A stretch of 64,000 nucleotides of DNA from Pocillopora verrucosa (lineage: Eukaryota; Cnidaria; Anthozoa; Scleractinia; Pocilloporidae), in the NCBI RefSeq assembly GCF_036669915.1, contig NC_089325.1, positions 62,001 to 126,000 of the forward strand, written 5' to 3'. Position numbers and translations under genes: made by a program. The notes below the pieces were generated by a model. The model was not told where the DNA came from, ran no database searches, and was given only the letters and a program-made list of their open reading frames with translations. This document shows positions 23,190-35,603 of this stretch, piece after piece (the stretch's first letter is position 1; the number at the start of each line of letters is the position of its first letter).

Positions 23190-24966
23190 TGAATTTGCAG
23201 TACCAAAGTTTTTATTTACAAATATATGCAGTCTGGCCAAAACCAAAAACGGAGTTCGAGCGGCAGTGGCGCTGGAAGCCGATGTGAATAATAAGGACAT
23301 TGATGTTTGTATTGTATCAGAGACGCATTTAAAACTAGAAATGCCGGATGCTATCGTCAACATTCCTGGCTATTCTATTTTCAGACGGGATAGATATTGA
23401 ACCTAAATCAATTGAGGAGCTAAACGACTACTTCGCCGATTTGTGCACTGATGACGCATATACGAAGCCTGTACCAGCTATTGTGGATAAGAGCTTAAAG
23501 CCCCTCAGATATCAGAAAGACACGTGTGGAATTGCTTACAACATTTAAAGAAAACCGCCATGGGACCAGATCTCATTCCCTTTTGGATTTGGAGGGATCA
23601 CGCTGAGATCTTCACAAGTGTCATTCATAAGATCTAGAATGTTTCCCTGAAAACTGGCAAGTGGCCCTCCTCGTGGAAAAGGGCCCACGTGACGCCCCTC
23701 CCTAAGATCGACATCCCTAAGGGTAAGCAGGACGTCAGAGGAATTAAGATCACGCCTGTAATTGCACGCGCGTTCAAGAAATCTGTGTATAACATCCATG
23801 CACGAGACATTGTCGAACAGCATCTGAGTTCAACACAGTTTGCTTATACGACAGGGGGGAGTTGCACTGATTCGCTCTTGAGCATGAAGCATACCATCTA
23901 CAGCTATTTAGACGAGCAAGACTGCAAAGCCGTCCGAGTATTTGCAATGGATTTTAGTAAAGCGTTTTACTGTGTCAATCATGAACTCCTGTCATCTAAG
24001 CTTAGGCAGTTGCCATTGAATCCTTTATTGTGAACTGGTATTTAAGCTTTCTCGAGAAACGCCAGCAGCGAGTAGTTTATAATGGTTTTGAGGGACAGTG
24101 GCGTGAGGTTAATAGGGGTACGACACAAGGTAGTGTCAGTGGGCCATATCTTTTTAACGTGTTTATTAATGACTTGGAGATCAATCTAGAAGGTCGCCCA
24201 GCCTTGTTTAAATATGCTGATGATTCTACAATTATCGTCCCTTTTTGGGGAAACGGCCAGTGTCGCACTGACTTGGTGGATCAGTTTCTTAGCTGGTCCA
24301 GCCGCAATCGCATGACATGCAATCCAACAAAATGCAAGGAGATTATTTTCCGTAAGAAAGGTTTCAGTCAGGACATTGCGCCAGTTAGTAATATGCTGCA
24401 GTACGCAGAGTTATCCATATTAGATGTTACCTTCCAACAAAATTGTAAATACAGTAGTCACGTGCGCGCGAAGGTAATTAAGGCGAACAAGTCATTATTC
24501 GTATTAGGATCTTAACGTAAGGAAGGAATGTCCCAGGAGGAAGTAGATCACCTTTTTAACGCAATAGTTTTACCAAATTTTTCTTACGCTCTGCCGATTT
24601 ATGGTGCCTTAGATTAATACAGAATTTTTTAGACCGGTGTATGAAAAAAAAGGTTATGTCCAAGAATGTAAATATCAGGGATTTGTTTGAGAAGGCGGAC
24701 AAGACCCTCTACAAAAAAAGATCGAATGACCCCGAATGCCCGTTCTTCCAGTTTTTACCTAAGGAAAAGAAAATGAGGTACAATCTTAGAAATACGTCAG
24801 TCTCTGTCCCTAGAATCTACACTGGCAGGTTTAAGAACGTTTTTAGTAACAGAATAATTTTCCGATATGATATGTAAATAGTTTTCTTTTTTAGTTTATA
24901 TTGTAACTTAGCTATGTGATTTTATCTTAAGAAATGAAGATTATTATTATTATTATTATTATTTTC
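23190..24966 (+). mobile_element. CR1/L2-like LINE, internally deleted
   Basis: The left part (23220-23400) encodes an endonuclease-domain piece (DVCIVSETHLK, VNIPGYSIFRR). It is fused by internal deletion to a reverse transcriptase region. The 3' end is a run of ATT units at 24940-24965, typical of CR1/L2-type elements. On the right the sequence returns to the TRIM-upstream-like flank, so the LINE sits in a relic of a duplicated unit. Confidence 0.75.
23689..24877 (+). pseudogene. LINE reverse transcriptase, broken
   Basis: Three frames follow one another: 23689-24033 (AMDFSKAFYCVNHELL, motif A with the usual FD changed to FY), 24030-24515 ([19 protein letters not shown], motif [11 protein letters not shown], motif C with YADD), and 24641-24877 (C-terminal part). 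A stop at 24031-24033 and another after 24512 break the enzyme. Confidence 0.85.
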
Positions 24967-25009
24967 CTTTTTAAATAAGAGTCAGACGGGACAAATGGAA
25001 CCTATGGTT

Positions 25010-25640
25010 CGTAGTGTTTTTAAATTTTAATTGTGAAGATAAAATGAACAACTGTAGTTAATTTGCACGTAAAGAAATTCAGTGAACTTTGCAAAAGTTT
25101 TCGAGTGGCATCAGCTAACCTCGATAATCTCGAGAAGGTATGCGTTATCTCGATAATTAGGACGGCATTACAATTTGGAGCTTCGTACCGCGAAATAAGA
25201 GAACGCAAATAAAAAAGGAAAAAAAATTAAAACGGAACACCCCCCCTCCCCCCATAAAAAAATAAAGTAAAAAAAACGAAGGGCTGGTTCCTAGTCCGCA
25301 GTTTCAATCCAGTGTGTCAAGTTTCTGATCTGATGTTGCATAGATGGAAAGGAGTTAAGACGATGCATAGAGCATTATTTTCAACTTGGATATGAAAACC
25401 AATTCATTCTCGCCTTGTTAATTAAGCAATTTACATGACATCGTCATGAGTTTAGCAACTCTAGAGCGCCGGACGACGGACATGCATCATTTGCGTTTTC
25501 TATTTTTCTTGGCGTTTTTAATTTTTATTGGCGTTTTCTATTTTTATCGGCGTTTTTCTGTTTTCATTTGCAGTTTCTTTGTATCATATCATCATCATCC
25601 TCCGTGTGAGTCTCTCATCAGCCCTCTAAACGACAAATAT
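25010..25640. other. Relic of a further TRIM-flank / PPME1 unit
   Basis: 25020-25200 is a diverged copy of the TRIM upstream flank at 29330-29500 and 47520-47700. About 400 bp on, 25592-25640 matches the start of PPME1 exon 11 and its acceptor (CTCTCATCAGCCCTCTAAAC). The intervening sequence, including a run of GGCGTTTT repeats at 25490-25560, is not recognised. The order matches the TRIM-then-PPME1 order of the intact units. Confidence 0.6.
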
Positions 25641-26678
25641 CCACACCGGCAATGAGTATCTAGTGTCAGAGTACAGTTTGATTGATTGTTGTTAATTTAA
25701 TTGTTGTTCAGTTAATTTATCACCACGGTATAACTAATGTAAATATCACAAGGAGATCTAGACAATGAGAATTCAGAGTTAAACAGGCAGTCTGCTTGAG
25801 GGGGAGGGGTAGGGGAACACGAGGGTTACTTAGCCGCCGCGATTAGTTTTAGTTTTATTCTGACGGGGTGAAGGGGAGGCGTAAATCAACGGGTCATTTA
25901 CAGTGAAGACACATCAATGCCGACCAGGATTCAGCCTGAGAGAAGAGCCTCCTCATTACAGTCTATTAGCGCGACGAGGCATGTGTTCACCTATTAGCGG
26001 GAAGATTCGAAACGCGAGGGCCGAAACGCAAATGATTAGGGCCTCTTTGCAGGCTACCCAGGAATGCTTTCCACTCCCCGTTGAAAATCCTCCTTTTTAT
26101 TATCTTTGACAAAAGTTGATTGTAGTTGTCGTGAGAACAGCTTAAAAAATAAGGCTTTGCATTCTTGAATAAAACAGTAGTAATCACTCACACACAATGC
26201 AGGTACTCTCACTGTTTAATCACAGGGAGAGCCGACGCAGCCTTGGGGTTAGTATTTGAAGAACGTGCTGCATACCAGTAAAAGCAACCAACTATATGCG
26301 GGCCCCTTTGAATGAGATCTATCAACACCGATGAGGAAAAAGTCTTCATATCCCCTCCTTCCAAGATTGCACACTTTTACACTAATTTTCACACCAAATC
26401 AAATACTATTTTATTTATTACTCTGAAAGATAATCACATACAACTAATAAATGAAGACAAACGCAGAGACGACGAAAGAAAAGATGAATAACCTAAAACA
26501 AAACTAAAACAAAGTTATCTTTAAAATATTTACAAAGTCCAATTTCCATACTTTCTTTTTCTTTTTGAGCCCGCGGGGAATATTTCAGCGGCTGTGAAAA
26601 AAGGGTCATAACTTACAACGAAACAAAGATCACATTGAAAGAATCGCATCAGAATAACTGTTGAGCAATGTTCACTTT
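25641..26678. other. Gene-less stretch and TRIM-B 3' flank
   Basis: 25641-26035 holds nothing recognisable; the G-rich minisatellite of the other units is absent here apart from a short GGGGGAGGGGTAGGGGAA at about 25800. From about 26036 the sequence matches the TRIM-A and TRIM-C 3' flanks. Confidence 0.5.
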
Positions 26679-28890
26679 CTACTGCAAAACATGGACTACA
26701 TGCTTTTTGCCATCGCAAACCAATAACTTATTATCTTCAAAAGCAGCGACAGAGGAGGGAGATTTAATTTCTTCAATGTTAAACGTGTAAACAAATTTTC
26801 CGTCCAAAGAAAACAAATGAAGTCTTTCATCCCTAGTATCGCACACGATTAGGTTGTTAAACGCGTCAATAGTAAATTCCAAAGAAATGACTTCTACATC
26901 ACAAGGTCCCCCATAGCCAATATCATACAGATAAAGTCCTTCGTTGTTGAACACTTTAACATATGTCTCATATGAGACAAAAAACTTGTCCTCGTGATAA
27001 ACAGCAGACGTCGGGGAATGAAAACTGTGTGGTCCTTTGAAGGACTGTACTAATTCTGTACCGTCAGGGGAGAGGACTTTGACTGAGTTGTCGGCCCAGT
27101 CACACACGATCATGTGACCATCATCTCTGACAGATACGGACCGAGGAAAACTCAAATGTTGACCGATGGCTTTAATAAACTTGCCCTGTTCAGTGAACAA
27201 GAACATCTTACTCGGTTTCATAAGTCCTCCATGAATGATGATGACTTCATCAGCTGTTGTAAATTCCACTGAAAGAGGAAAGTTGATTCTCTCAGCATCA
27301 AGCCCCTTGTCTCCTATTGTTCTCAGATATTTACATTCACGATCAAACAAATGAACTCTGTGATTATCACGATCTGCTATGGCAATCTTTCCATTTCTTT
27401 TATTCACTGCAATACTACGTGGTCTTTTAAACTGTCCCGGTCCTGTCCCACGTGATCCAAATAAATGAATAGCTTTGTATTGATGATCAGTCGCCTGAAC
27501 TCTCCAGGGACTACCAGTCAGCGGTTGGCCATTCACCTCAACAGAAATGTCACGTAAGCCAAAACTCTTTGGCTTGTAACGCACTACGTGGTTTCCATTC
27601 TTACAGTCATCAATTTTGGTTTCCTCCTCTTCTCCTTTTTGAGAGCGGACTATTACGGTCAGTTGGTCTTGTTCATCATAACATTGACTTCCCTTTGAAT
27701 CTCGCGTTGTTACTGTAAAGCTAGTTTCAGTGCCTGCTTCTGCCTTGGTTAAACCTCTTCCTTTTGCCGATGATTGTGAAGGATCCGTGTTAGTCTCGAA
27801 TACTTGACCCGGAACCAAGCCCCTAAGATTATTTATAGCTTCCACATTTACATAATAGACTACATGTTGAGGTGTACATACCTCAATATCTTGTGTGGTT
27901 AAAAGTTCCTCGCATCGACCAAGCACAGCATGTCCTGCTTGTGAGAATTTCAGGACCGATACTTCGTTGTACGATACCTTCGCCACATTCGACAGAACTC
28001 TTTAGCTGAGCAGCGAGCAACTGAACATTTCCTATTTCTGCTGCGTAATTCCTTTGTTGCTTGACTTTAATTTCTGCCAGCTTAGTTTTTACAGCCGTTT
28101 CATGTTCCTTCGCAATACGAATAATTTCTTGCACAGTTTTCGTAACCTTCCTTTCAGCGGCGCAGATTTCATCTTCGCCTTTTTTCATAAGTTCAGTTTG
28201 CTCCGATATCTTTGACTCCACGATAACAAGTTTTTCCTTAACTCTGGCAAAGACTTGCGTCATTTGCATCTTTTGTTCTTGGGCAGCCTCCTGTAAGTCT
28301 ACTAAAGTATGTCGATTATGACTTACTATACTGCACTTGTGGCAAATACAAACGCTACAGTCTTGACAATAATAATCAAGCAGTTCATTCTCGTGATATT
28401 TCTTTGTACACATGGCGGGTCTGTGCATCAATTCCTCCACATCTTGCGCTTGCAAATTATCGATCAAAACATTGCGATGACCTCTTGTGGCCTTCAGGCG
28501 TTGATGGGCATCAAAACAATCCTTGCAAAGAAAGTTCTGGCAAACAAAGCAGTAGCAAGTTGCCGTGTTGTTTTCTTCACAACTATTGCATCTCTGAGCC
28601 TCTTCGCTATCATCTCTTAGAGCGAGGAGATCCACCAATCGGTTGAGATGAAAAGATGTGGGAAGGCCGCCGCCAAACGTGTCTCCCTCAGGGATCTGAA
28701 AGCAAGCCTGACAAACTGGACATTTGATAGTCGCTTCTAACTTTCTTTTTGCATATCCTGCGTGTTTGTCGATACACCGCAGGCAGAACGAGTGTAGACA
28801 TGGCAATGTCTTGGGATCTTTGACTGTTTCTAGACACAGTGGACACTCGGCTTCCTTCTTGAGACTTGTAAAGAGCTGTTGAACATCCAT
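26679..28890 (-). pseudogene. TRIM-B: TRIM-NHL paralog with a single frameshift
   Basis: The 5' frame (ATG at 28888-28890, continuing to 27883) encodes RING, both B-boxes and the coiled coil. The 3' frame (26679 to about 27945) encodes the filamin-type domain and NHL blades. At about 27942 the gene has one extra base relative to TRIM-A and TRIM-C (GCTTGTGAG where they have GCTTGCAG on the plus strand), so the frame shifts just after GPEIL. Everything else is open, which suggests recent inactivation, or a truncated RING/B-box/coiled-coil protein ending soon after the shift. An in-frame TAG lies upstream of the conserved MDVQQLF start. Confidence 0.8.
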
Positions 28891-28929
28891 GTCTACCTGA
28901 ATAAGCTGAGAGCTGGGTGCGGTTGACAC

Positions 28930-29982
28930 GTCACATCGCTAATCATGTATAAACGAGACCTAGGGGAGGGATGAGTCGCCTAATGAGCCCTCATCCTCCC
29001 CACCCTATTCAGATTTGCAAGAGTAGCCTTAGTTTGATGTGTTTCAATGTGTTTTTTATTCTGTTTCTAGGGGTGGAGTGATTACTCTTTTTTTTTTAGT
29101 TTTTTTTTTTTGAGAAATGAAACCTATGGAATCATTTATTTTTAACGCACACTTGTCGGAATAAGTTTGTTTCAGCGCCTAAATAAGGAACGGTCATCAG
29201 CAAATTCTTGATTAAATGGCCCCGTTTGCCAACTTACACGTAGGCTGCGGGTGACAAAATTCGACCACACTCGTACAGGACAATTTCGCACGCATGACCG
29301 ACGATTCCATGCTAAAATTGTTTTATTATTTTAATTATGAAGATGAAATGAAGAACTGAATTCAGCTTCCACGCAAAGAAATTCAGTAAACTTTGCAAAC
29401 GTTTTCGAGTAGCATTACCTAACCTCGGTAATCTCCGAAGGCGTGCGTTATTTCGATAATTAAGATGGAGTTGCAATTTGCTGCTTTGTACGGCTAAATT
29501 CAGAAATATTACTCCCTTTTCTAATCACCTTTCTGCTTGAAAATTTCTGAATACTGCTGAAAATTTTCGTTTTAATCATTCCCGAGAGTGCAAAGGTTTA
29601 TAGGATTTTCTTATCCAGTTTAACTTTTCGAGAAGAGTGACTGACACATTAATTTGTTTGTAATGTTGCGTACAGAGTCTCCTTACTTTTGCTGGTTTTG
29701 CCTTTTTTTTCAGGAAACGTGTCACTAATCATAGCTGCTAAAAGCTCTTGCAAGTTTTGAATTACTAAACTCACTGTAGTTTTCTTTGCAGCTCCGTTGA
29801 ATTTTAACAGGGAATTCTGCAAGATGTGATGCTACTCAAATAGTCTCCTCCTGTAAGCTGATTTTTTTATTCATTTATTTTTCTATAAAAATTTAGGGTG
29901 TTAAATAAATTTTGCTGCATTTTTCTGAATGTATCTTTGATAAGGTGACAAGGGAGAAATATACATAGAGCCTATATAATGC
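28930..29982. other. TRIM-B upstream flank (duplicated at 47153-48198)
   Basis: No gene. The region aligns with the TRIM-C upstream flank over its whole length and so arose by the same duplication. A segment near 29050-29090 (GGGGTGGAGTGATTACTC) also occurs at 3200 and 23130. Confidence 0.7.
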
Positions 29983-29998
29983 AGGCGTGTATAATTAT

Positions 29999-30854
29999 CA
30001 GCAAAAAAGCTCAGTTACCTAATAACGCAAAGAAATTAAGGCAAAATTTTATCTTAACTGAGGAAAAGTCGAAACTTGCTTTCACCCACCCCCATAAAGT
30101 ATCCTTTGAAAGCCTTACAATACAAAATTTTAAATTCGATACTTTATACAAACAAGAAATTATTGCAAATTGGATATTGTGAGCATGATGGATGCACTTT
30201 CTGTGACAAAGAATCAGAAACATTACACCACCCTTTTTTCTTTTGCACTTACTCAAATATCTGTTGGAAACGAGTCGGAAATTATTATTTCACAATGACA
30301 AACCAAGTTATGGCTCTCAGCCTTCAAGATATCATTATAGGTATTAGAACATTGTCATGCCTATTACTAAATTATTTGATACTAATCGGAAAAATACACA
30401 TCTGGGATTGCAGAAGGACGCATGCGCATCCGAATACAGAAAGTTTCAAACTAAAATTGAAAATTAATTATCAAACAGGAAAAAAAATTGCCTCGAAAAA
30501 TAAAGACCTGGAAACTTTCAATAAGAATTGGATTAAAAACTTTCAATTCTAATCTTGGGTGTTTCTCCCCTTCACCTTCAGTTTTTTTTTTTGCACTAGT
30601 AATAATTACAATGATTGTATTAGTTTTCCCAATAGTAACTGTATTTAACTTCATTATAATAGTGAGACTGTACAGCAATTTAAATGTCTTATTATTGTTA
30701 ATATAATTAATATATTTTTAGAATAGTTTTAAGTGTTAATTTTGGTGAAAATGCTTACAACAGCAATTGCGCCAATCCTCCTTGTTTCTGTGTAGTAATT
30801 TTAACTATGTCTGTAATTTGTACTTAAAAAATGATATTAATAATAATAAAATAG
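29999..30854 (+). mobile_element. 5'-truncated LINE with 16-bp target site duplication (copy 1)
   Basis: Flanked by the direct repeat AGGCGTGTATAATTAT at 29983-29998 and 30855-30870. It ends in an AATAATAATAAAATAG tail. Its counterpart at 48214-49063 has the same flanking repeat, so the insertion happened before the duplication. Confidence 0.9.
30076..30552 (+). pseudogene. LINE reverse transcriptase C-terminal zinc-binding region
   Basis: A 158-codon open frame beginning inside the truncated LINE. It contains LQYKILNSILYTNKKLLQIG and DGCTFCDKESETLHHPFFFC, which match the CxxC...H/C pattern of the zinc-binding domain at the end of L1-type reverse transcriptases (zf-RVT). The polymerase domain is missing. 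The copy at 48291-48770 is frameshifted. Confidence 0.75.
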
Positions 30855-31542
30855 AGGCGTGTATAATTATAAAAGAATCCAATCAAGGGGTATGGGGGTT
30901 GGGCTATTAAGGCGGGGGTAAACCTGAAAAAATGCCCATTTTTCACTCATTTTTCACAGCTAGGACTTAATTCAAAACTTAGGCAAACTATATATCCCTG
31001 GAAAGCTTATGACTTGAAGATCATGAAAAAAAATATTTCAGACTCAACATGTCAATTGTAATAGGATACCACTCATTTAATTGAGCCACCTGCTGGGTTC
31101 TACCAGGGGTTACTTCAGAAAAGATAACTCCTTCTGGAATTAATGAAAAATAACGTTTTTAGTATCAATTCAAAGAAGACATGTTGCTTATTGTTATAAG
31201 CAGAGGGATTTCTAATATGTTGAAAACATTTTAAATGATGATCAATTAAATTTGACATGGAAAATCAGAGGGGTGTTTCACTTCATAACTTTAAGTACAT
31301 ACATCATATGGAAAATTGCTCTGCTTATAACACAAAACTTATCAAAAGGAACAAATGCTGAAAATTTCAGATCAATTGGATAAATTGTTGTCAAGATATC
31401 CTTTCTGGAAGACAAAATTATTGCGTAATGAGAAAATGGCCTTTAAACTTACAGATAGCAATCAAACTTAATTTTTACAATATGTAACCACTATAGTGGC
31501 CCAAGTGTCCATATTTTGTCCACAGGAGTATCTAAAAGTAAT

Positions 31543-32597
31543 TTAAAAACATCCTGGTTCATAAGTAACTCCTTCAGCTTCTCGAAGGGCTTCCTCTCGA
31601 CGAGTCCTCAGAAGTCGCTCCCCTTGACGCCGTCTCTTTTCCTTCTGCATAACCTGCAAATCGGACTTAGCCTATCTTTTACTGTCTTTTGCATGTGTTG
31701 CCACTCTTGTACAAACACCACCAGGGATACAAAGCCTCTCCATGATTTTTAGCCTACTAAAAGACTCGGCGGTTAATGTCATATGATTTCCCTAACTGGG
31801 TCACACCACTGGATGGTGGAAGTGGACTGGATTGCTCACAGGAACTACACTGAAGGGAAAACTGTAACCCCCACTCTTGCACTTTTATCTTCCTCAAGAG
31901 TTAAGGTGCCTAAAGACAAATCAAGTAAAAATTGTTAGATAAATCGGGCAATTTTGTTATAAGCAAAGTAAAGACCTCAAGTCAGAAATACACATTCTGT
32001 GATTTTTCCCCATAATTTTTTGTTTACAGTGTATATGCACAATACCTAAAAATCTTTCTCTTACCCAATCCAAGATTTAATAGATAAATCAGTGTATTTA
32101 GCAGGGAAAAACTGGAACTATGGGTCGATATGATATGGGAAATAAGTCATAATCGAGAACAGAGAAAGACAGAGATTTAAAAAAATTTCTCACCTTTCTC
32201 ACACACGTGTGCCTTTGAGACGGCCGTGGATAAATTTTTCTCATTTATTAATCTAAATCCCTCACTTTCCTCGGTATTGAAGGTATACTCTTCATCAGAG
32301 CTGTCTAAAAGAAGCGGCATATTTCATTTTCTTTCTGGAGGAACCAACGGTTTCTTTAGAGTCCGAGTCAGAGAGCTGATTTTCATCCAGCGAAGTGCTC
32401 GGAGTTGAGGCGGCGATTTCGTCAACATCGGGAGCTGTTTCTTCAGACTCTTGTTTTGTTTTCGCCTTCCAGAAAAACTTCTCTTTCTTTTCTTCCTGTA
32501 GACAGATCTACTTTTCTCTCCGACAATTTTCGATATACCTTTTCCTTTGATTATAACTTTTCCTTTGATTGCTCCGAGTACACCGAGTGTCACATTC
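31543..32597 (-). pseudogene. Transposase remnant of the TTAA element (N- and C-terminal pieces)
   Basis: Downstream piece 31543-31755: MERLCIPGGVCTRVATHAKD, one in-frame stop, then GERLLRTRREEALREAEGVT and a terminal stop. Upstream piece 32170-32597: an acidic region (APDVDEIAASTPSTSLDEN, DSSDEEYTFNTEESEGFRL), frameshifted. The catalytic middle is missing, with only about 400 non-coding bases in between. The MULE interrupts it at 32598, near its N-terminus. Confidence 0.5.
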
Positions 32598-32606
32598 GAC
32601 CAAAAC

Positions 32607-35603
32607 GGTCAGCATTAGATTCCATCCACCAAAACCACCTCGGTCGAGAGGGACTGAGATGGAATATTTAATGACTTGCAAAACATAACCGAAGATTCTC
32701 GGAAATCCGCAAGTGATGTAGCCGAACATCAAAAGCTGTAAATCCCATGATTCTTGAGGAACAAACAGAAACAGCATAGCGAGAATTTTAAGTCGCGAAC
32801 CATTGATGGTAGACATGCAGATAATTTAGGATACGTAAATTCTGTTGATGAGGCGCATAAACTTATTGCGGAATTTGAAACAGGATTGACGACGAAGTTT
32901 TCTTTCTTTAAAGCTGTCAAAGGTTTCGGGAACACATGTATATATTGATATAGCTCTTTAGCATTACAAAGCTTTGCTATCGCTATTGTGCATTCTCACT
33001 AGTTTATCTAGTTCAAGTCCTCTGGCATGGCTTGGATGATACCACAATTGTGGAATCATTCGGGTTAACTTAATGCTTACACCTCCTTCCTCGGACAGAA
33101 GTCACAAAATACTGCGGGAAGATGCATGAGATATTTAAGGAGCAAAAATTCGTTTTTTACTGGTGTGCCTTTCCTAATTTTGGGAAGGAAAGTGTTCAAT
33201 TGCCAGCACGGCATAGATAGAACAGCTGGAGAGAAAAGGAAACGAAAAGATGCAGAAGAAGTACTGTATATAATAATTTCTTTTTATCCTCAACCTTTGT
33301 GTTTCTGTCAACTATGGCTTGCTAATTCGAAAGGTCAAATACTTGAATGGGTCATATGACATTGATCTCAGAATACTTTTATGACAAACGTGATAACAGT
33401 TCAATCTTGGCTAAATTGAAGATGGTTTAGAAGTTAACAATTATAAGAACTTTTCACTAACATATGCTGCTGACAAAGGAGAAAATATATGCAATTCTGC
33501 ATTTTTTGCTTTCTATCAAGCAATCATATGTTTGCTACTTATCACGCTATGACACTTCCGTTTTGTCACATTCCAAAAAATAACTTGAGAAATACACTGT
33601 CACTCATCTTACACTGTTATATTTACCTATTACAGAAGGCTGGAAACAAAGATTTTGTTTTCAAGAAAATAAGATTTCTTGTCCAAGACACAAGGAAGTT
33701 TGACTGCAAAGCACAGATAAAAATGCAAGAAATTTTATTTTTTTCAGAGAACAAGGTAGTTCTACTTATGTATAAACAGAACAAATGCAATTTAATAAAT
33801 CAGATATGCGGCATGACTCCTTTTCTTCCATCCCCACCCAAAACAAGCAAACACACCTATAGAGGTTCCAGTCTGGTCTGCAAATGAAAAGGAGGAAGGT
33901 GATCACTGCAAAATTAAGCATTAGGGTTCTTATTTATAACATATTGATTATTGTATACTGATATCTAGAAATTAAGGTTGCAAGTAGCAGCCAGCTGAGT
34001 TATAGTTTGAGTTTTATCAAGTCCATTACTTTGTTAAATTTAGAGTAACCTTGTCTTGAGAGAGGAAAATTGAGGAGCTGTAATATACTTATCATCAATT
34101 AGGGACCACAAAGAAAAATTTATTTATAAAGACTTTTGAAGGAGAGGGGTAAGACTTGTGACAAGCTGGCAGACATATAGATAAACTTTACTGCTAAATG
34201 GGTTACAATACAAAGTGCTCAGTATTTGGATCAGCTATGGCTCAACTTAAACTTTGCTTTAGCTTCAAGTTTAATCCTTTGTGGTTTCCTTTCTCTGTGT
34301 TTATTTTTTACGTTATGTACACAGAAGAACACAAAAATGACGAGGAATGCTTTTGAATATTAAGAGGCTGGAATAAGCAAGAAACCAAAACTGAATTTTA
34401 AACAGTACAAAGTTAATTTGATCTTCCAATGTTATTTAATTTTAACCATTAATAGAATTTGCTATTTAAATTTATCCCCTCCATTTTTCTGGATATTGTG
34501 AGCAAAAACAAACAATTATCACAAAATGCATGGTATACAATGGTTTGATTCACCAATGTGGCAGAGGCCTTTCACTGTCGATCCATAAAAAGGGAAATAG
34601 TTTGTAAAATGTAAGACATTCTGCATCTTGAGTGTATACTTATTCATCCATGTGAAATTAAAGGTTACTTGAAATAAATGTGAAAGATTTATAGGATTTT
34701 CAGACCCCTGATAACAATTACTAATGTGCTGATTTGTTGTACTTAAAGGTTATGATTTTAGCGGAAATAGTGGAAGAAATTTCTGGACCTGGAATTTTGT
34801 TGCAAATGTCTGTTTAAATCAGTTTAAGTCAGTTAAAAACTCTCCTGTTTCAAGATTACATGATTACCACACCAGAACCTTTTGTATTCTTTATTGTGCA
34901 CCATGTTATGATTATGGTTTCAATAATAAAAGGTGCTGACTCAAGAACTTTGCAAAATATCTCTACATACAAAGAAATAGATTGTGGTTATGTACTCCAA
35001 ATAGCAGGTCACATCAGTCTTCTGTAAGGAAGTAGCAGAAATTGCTATGGTGGTTATGGTGGATGGAGAGAAACATCCATCAAAACCACTTTATTCTATG
35101 TGTTAAGAGTTATGATAATCATTATGAACGTTTGGTCGGTCAGCAATTGTGCACCATAAAAAATAATTAGCAAGAGCACTAACTGCTAATTAGTGGTATA
35201 AATCTTTTGTCTCCCTGAACATCTAACAGTGGCTATAGATAAAATTTAAAAAATATATTGTTGATGGTTTTGGTCAAAGTTTTGGTGGATGTTCCCTAAT
35301 GACATCCACCAAAACTACGTAACATCTGGGCACCTTTTAAATACGTGAAATATCTGCATAAAATTGCGTAAAATGTTTTATAATACTACAATCGAACAAT
35401 AAATTAATACTTACCATTTCTTGAGTAAAAAGTTTTGACGCAATTTCCCAAACAAATGATACACTTTAGGTCATCGGGATAAGTCGGCATGTTGTCGTAG
35501 CTTCGTAATTTTCATTTAGTATAACAAGTCATGAGTTGTCCATCATTCCATCTCAGTCCCTCTCGACCAAGGTGGTTTTGGTGGATGGAATCTAATGCTG
35601 ACC
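32607..35603 (+). mobile_element. Mutator-like (MULE) transposon nested in the TTAA element
   Basis: 59-bp terminal inverted repeats with one mismatch (32607-32665 and 35545-35603, outer end GGTCAGCATTAGATTCC). They are flanked by a perfect 9-bp direct repeat GACCAAAAC at 32598-32606 and 35604-35612. A 9-bp target duplication with long inverted repeats is the MULE signature. The coding remnant on the plus strand agrees. The right half (33900-35540) has no coding content that I can recognise. Confidence 0.85.
32754..33770 (+). pseudogene. MULE transposase N-terminal remnant
   Basis: Three separated pieces: 32784-32936 (TIDGRHADNLGYVNSVDEAH, FETGLTTKFSFFKAVKGFG), 33163-33260 (VPFLILGRKVFNCQHGIDR), and 33660-33765 (TRKFDCKAQIKMQEILFF). 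The spacing of C-x-H-G and later DCKAQI fits the FAR1/WRKY-GCM1-like zinc-binding module at the start of MULE transposases. The DDE catalytic core is absent. Gaps between pieces may be introns or deletions. Confidence 0.55.
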
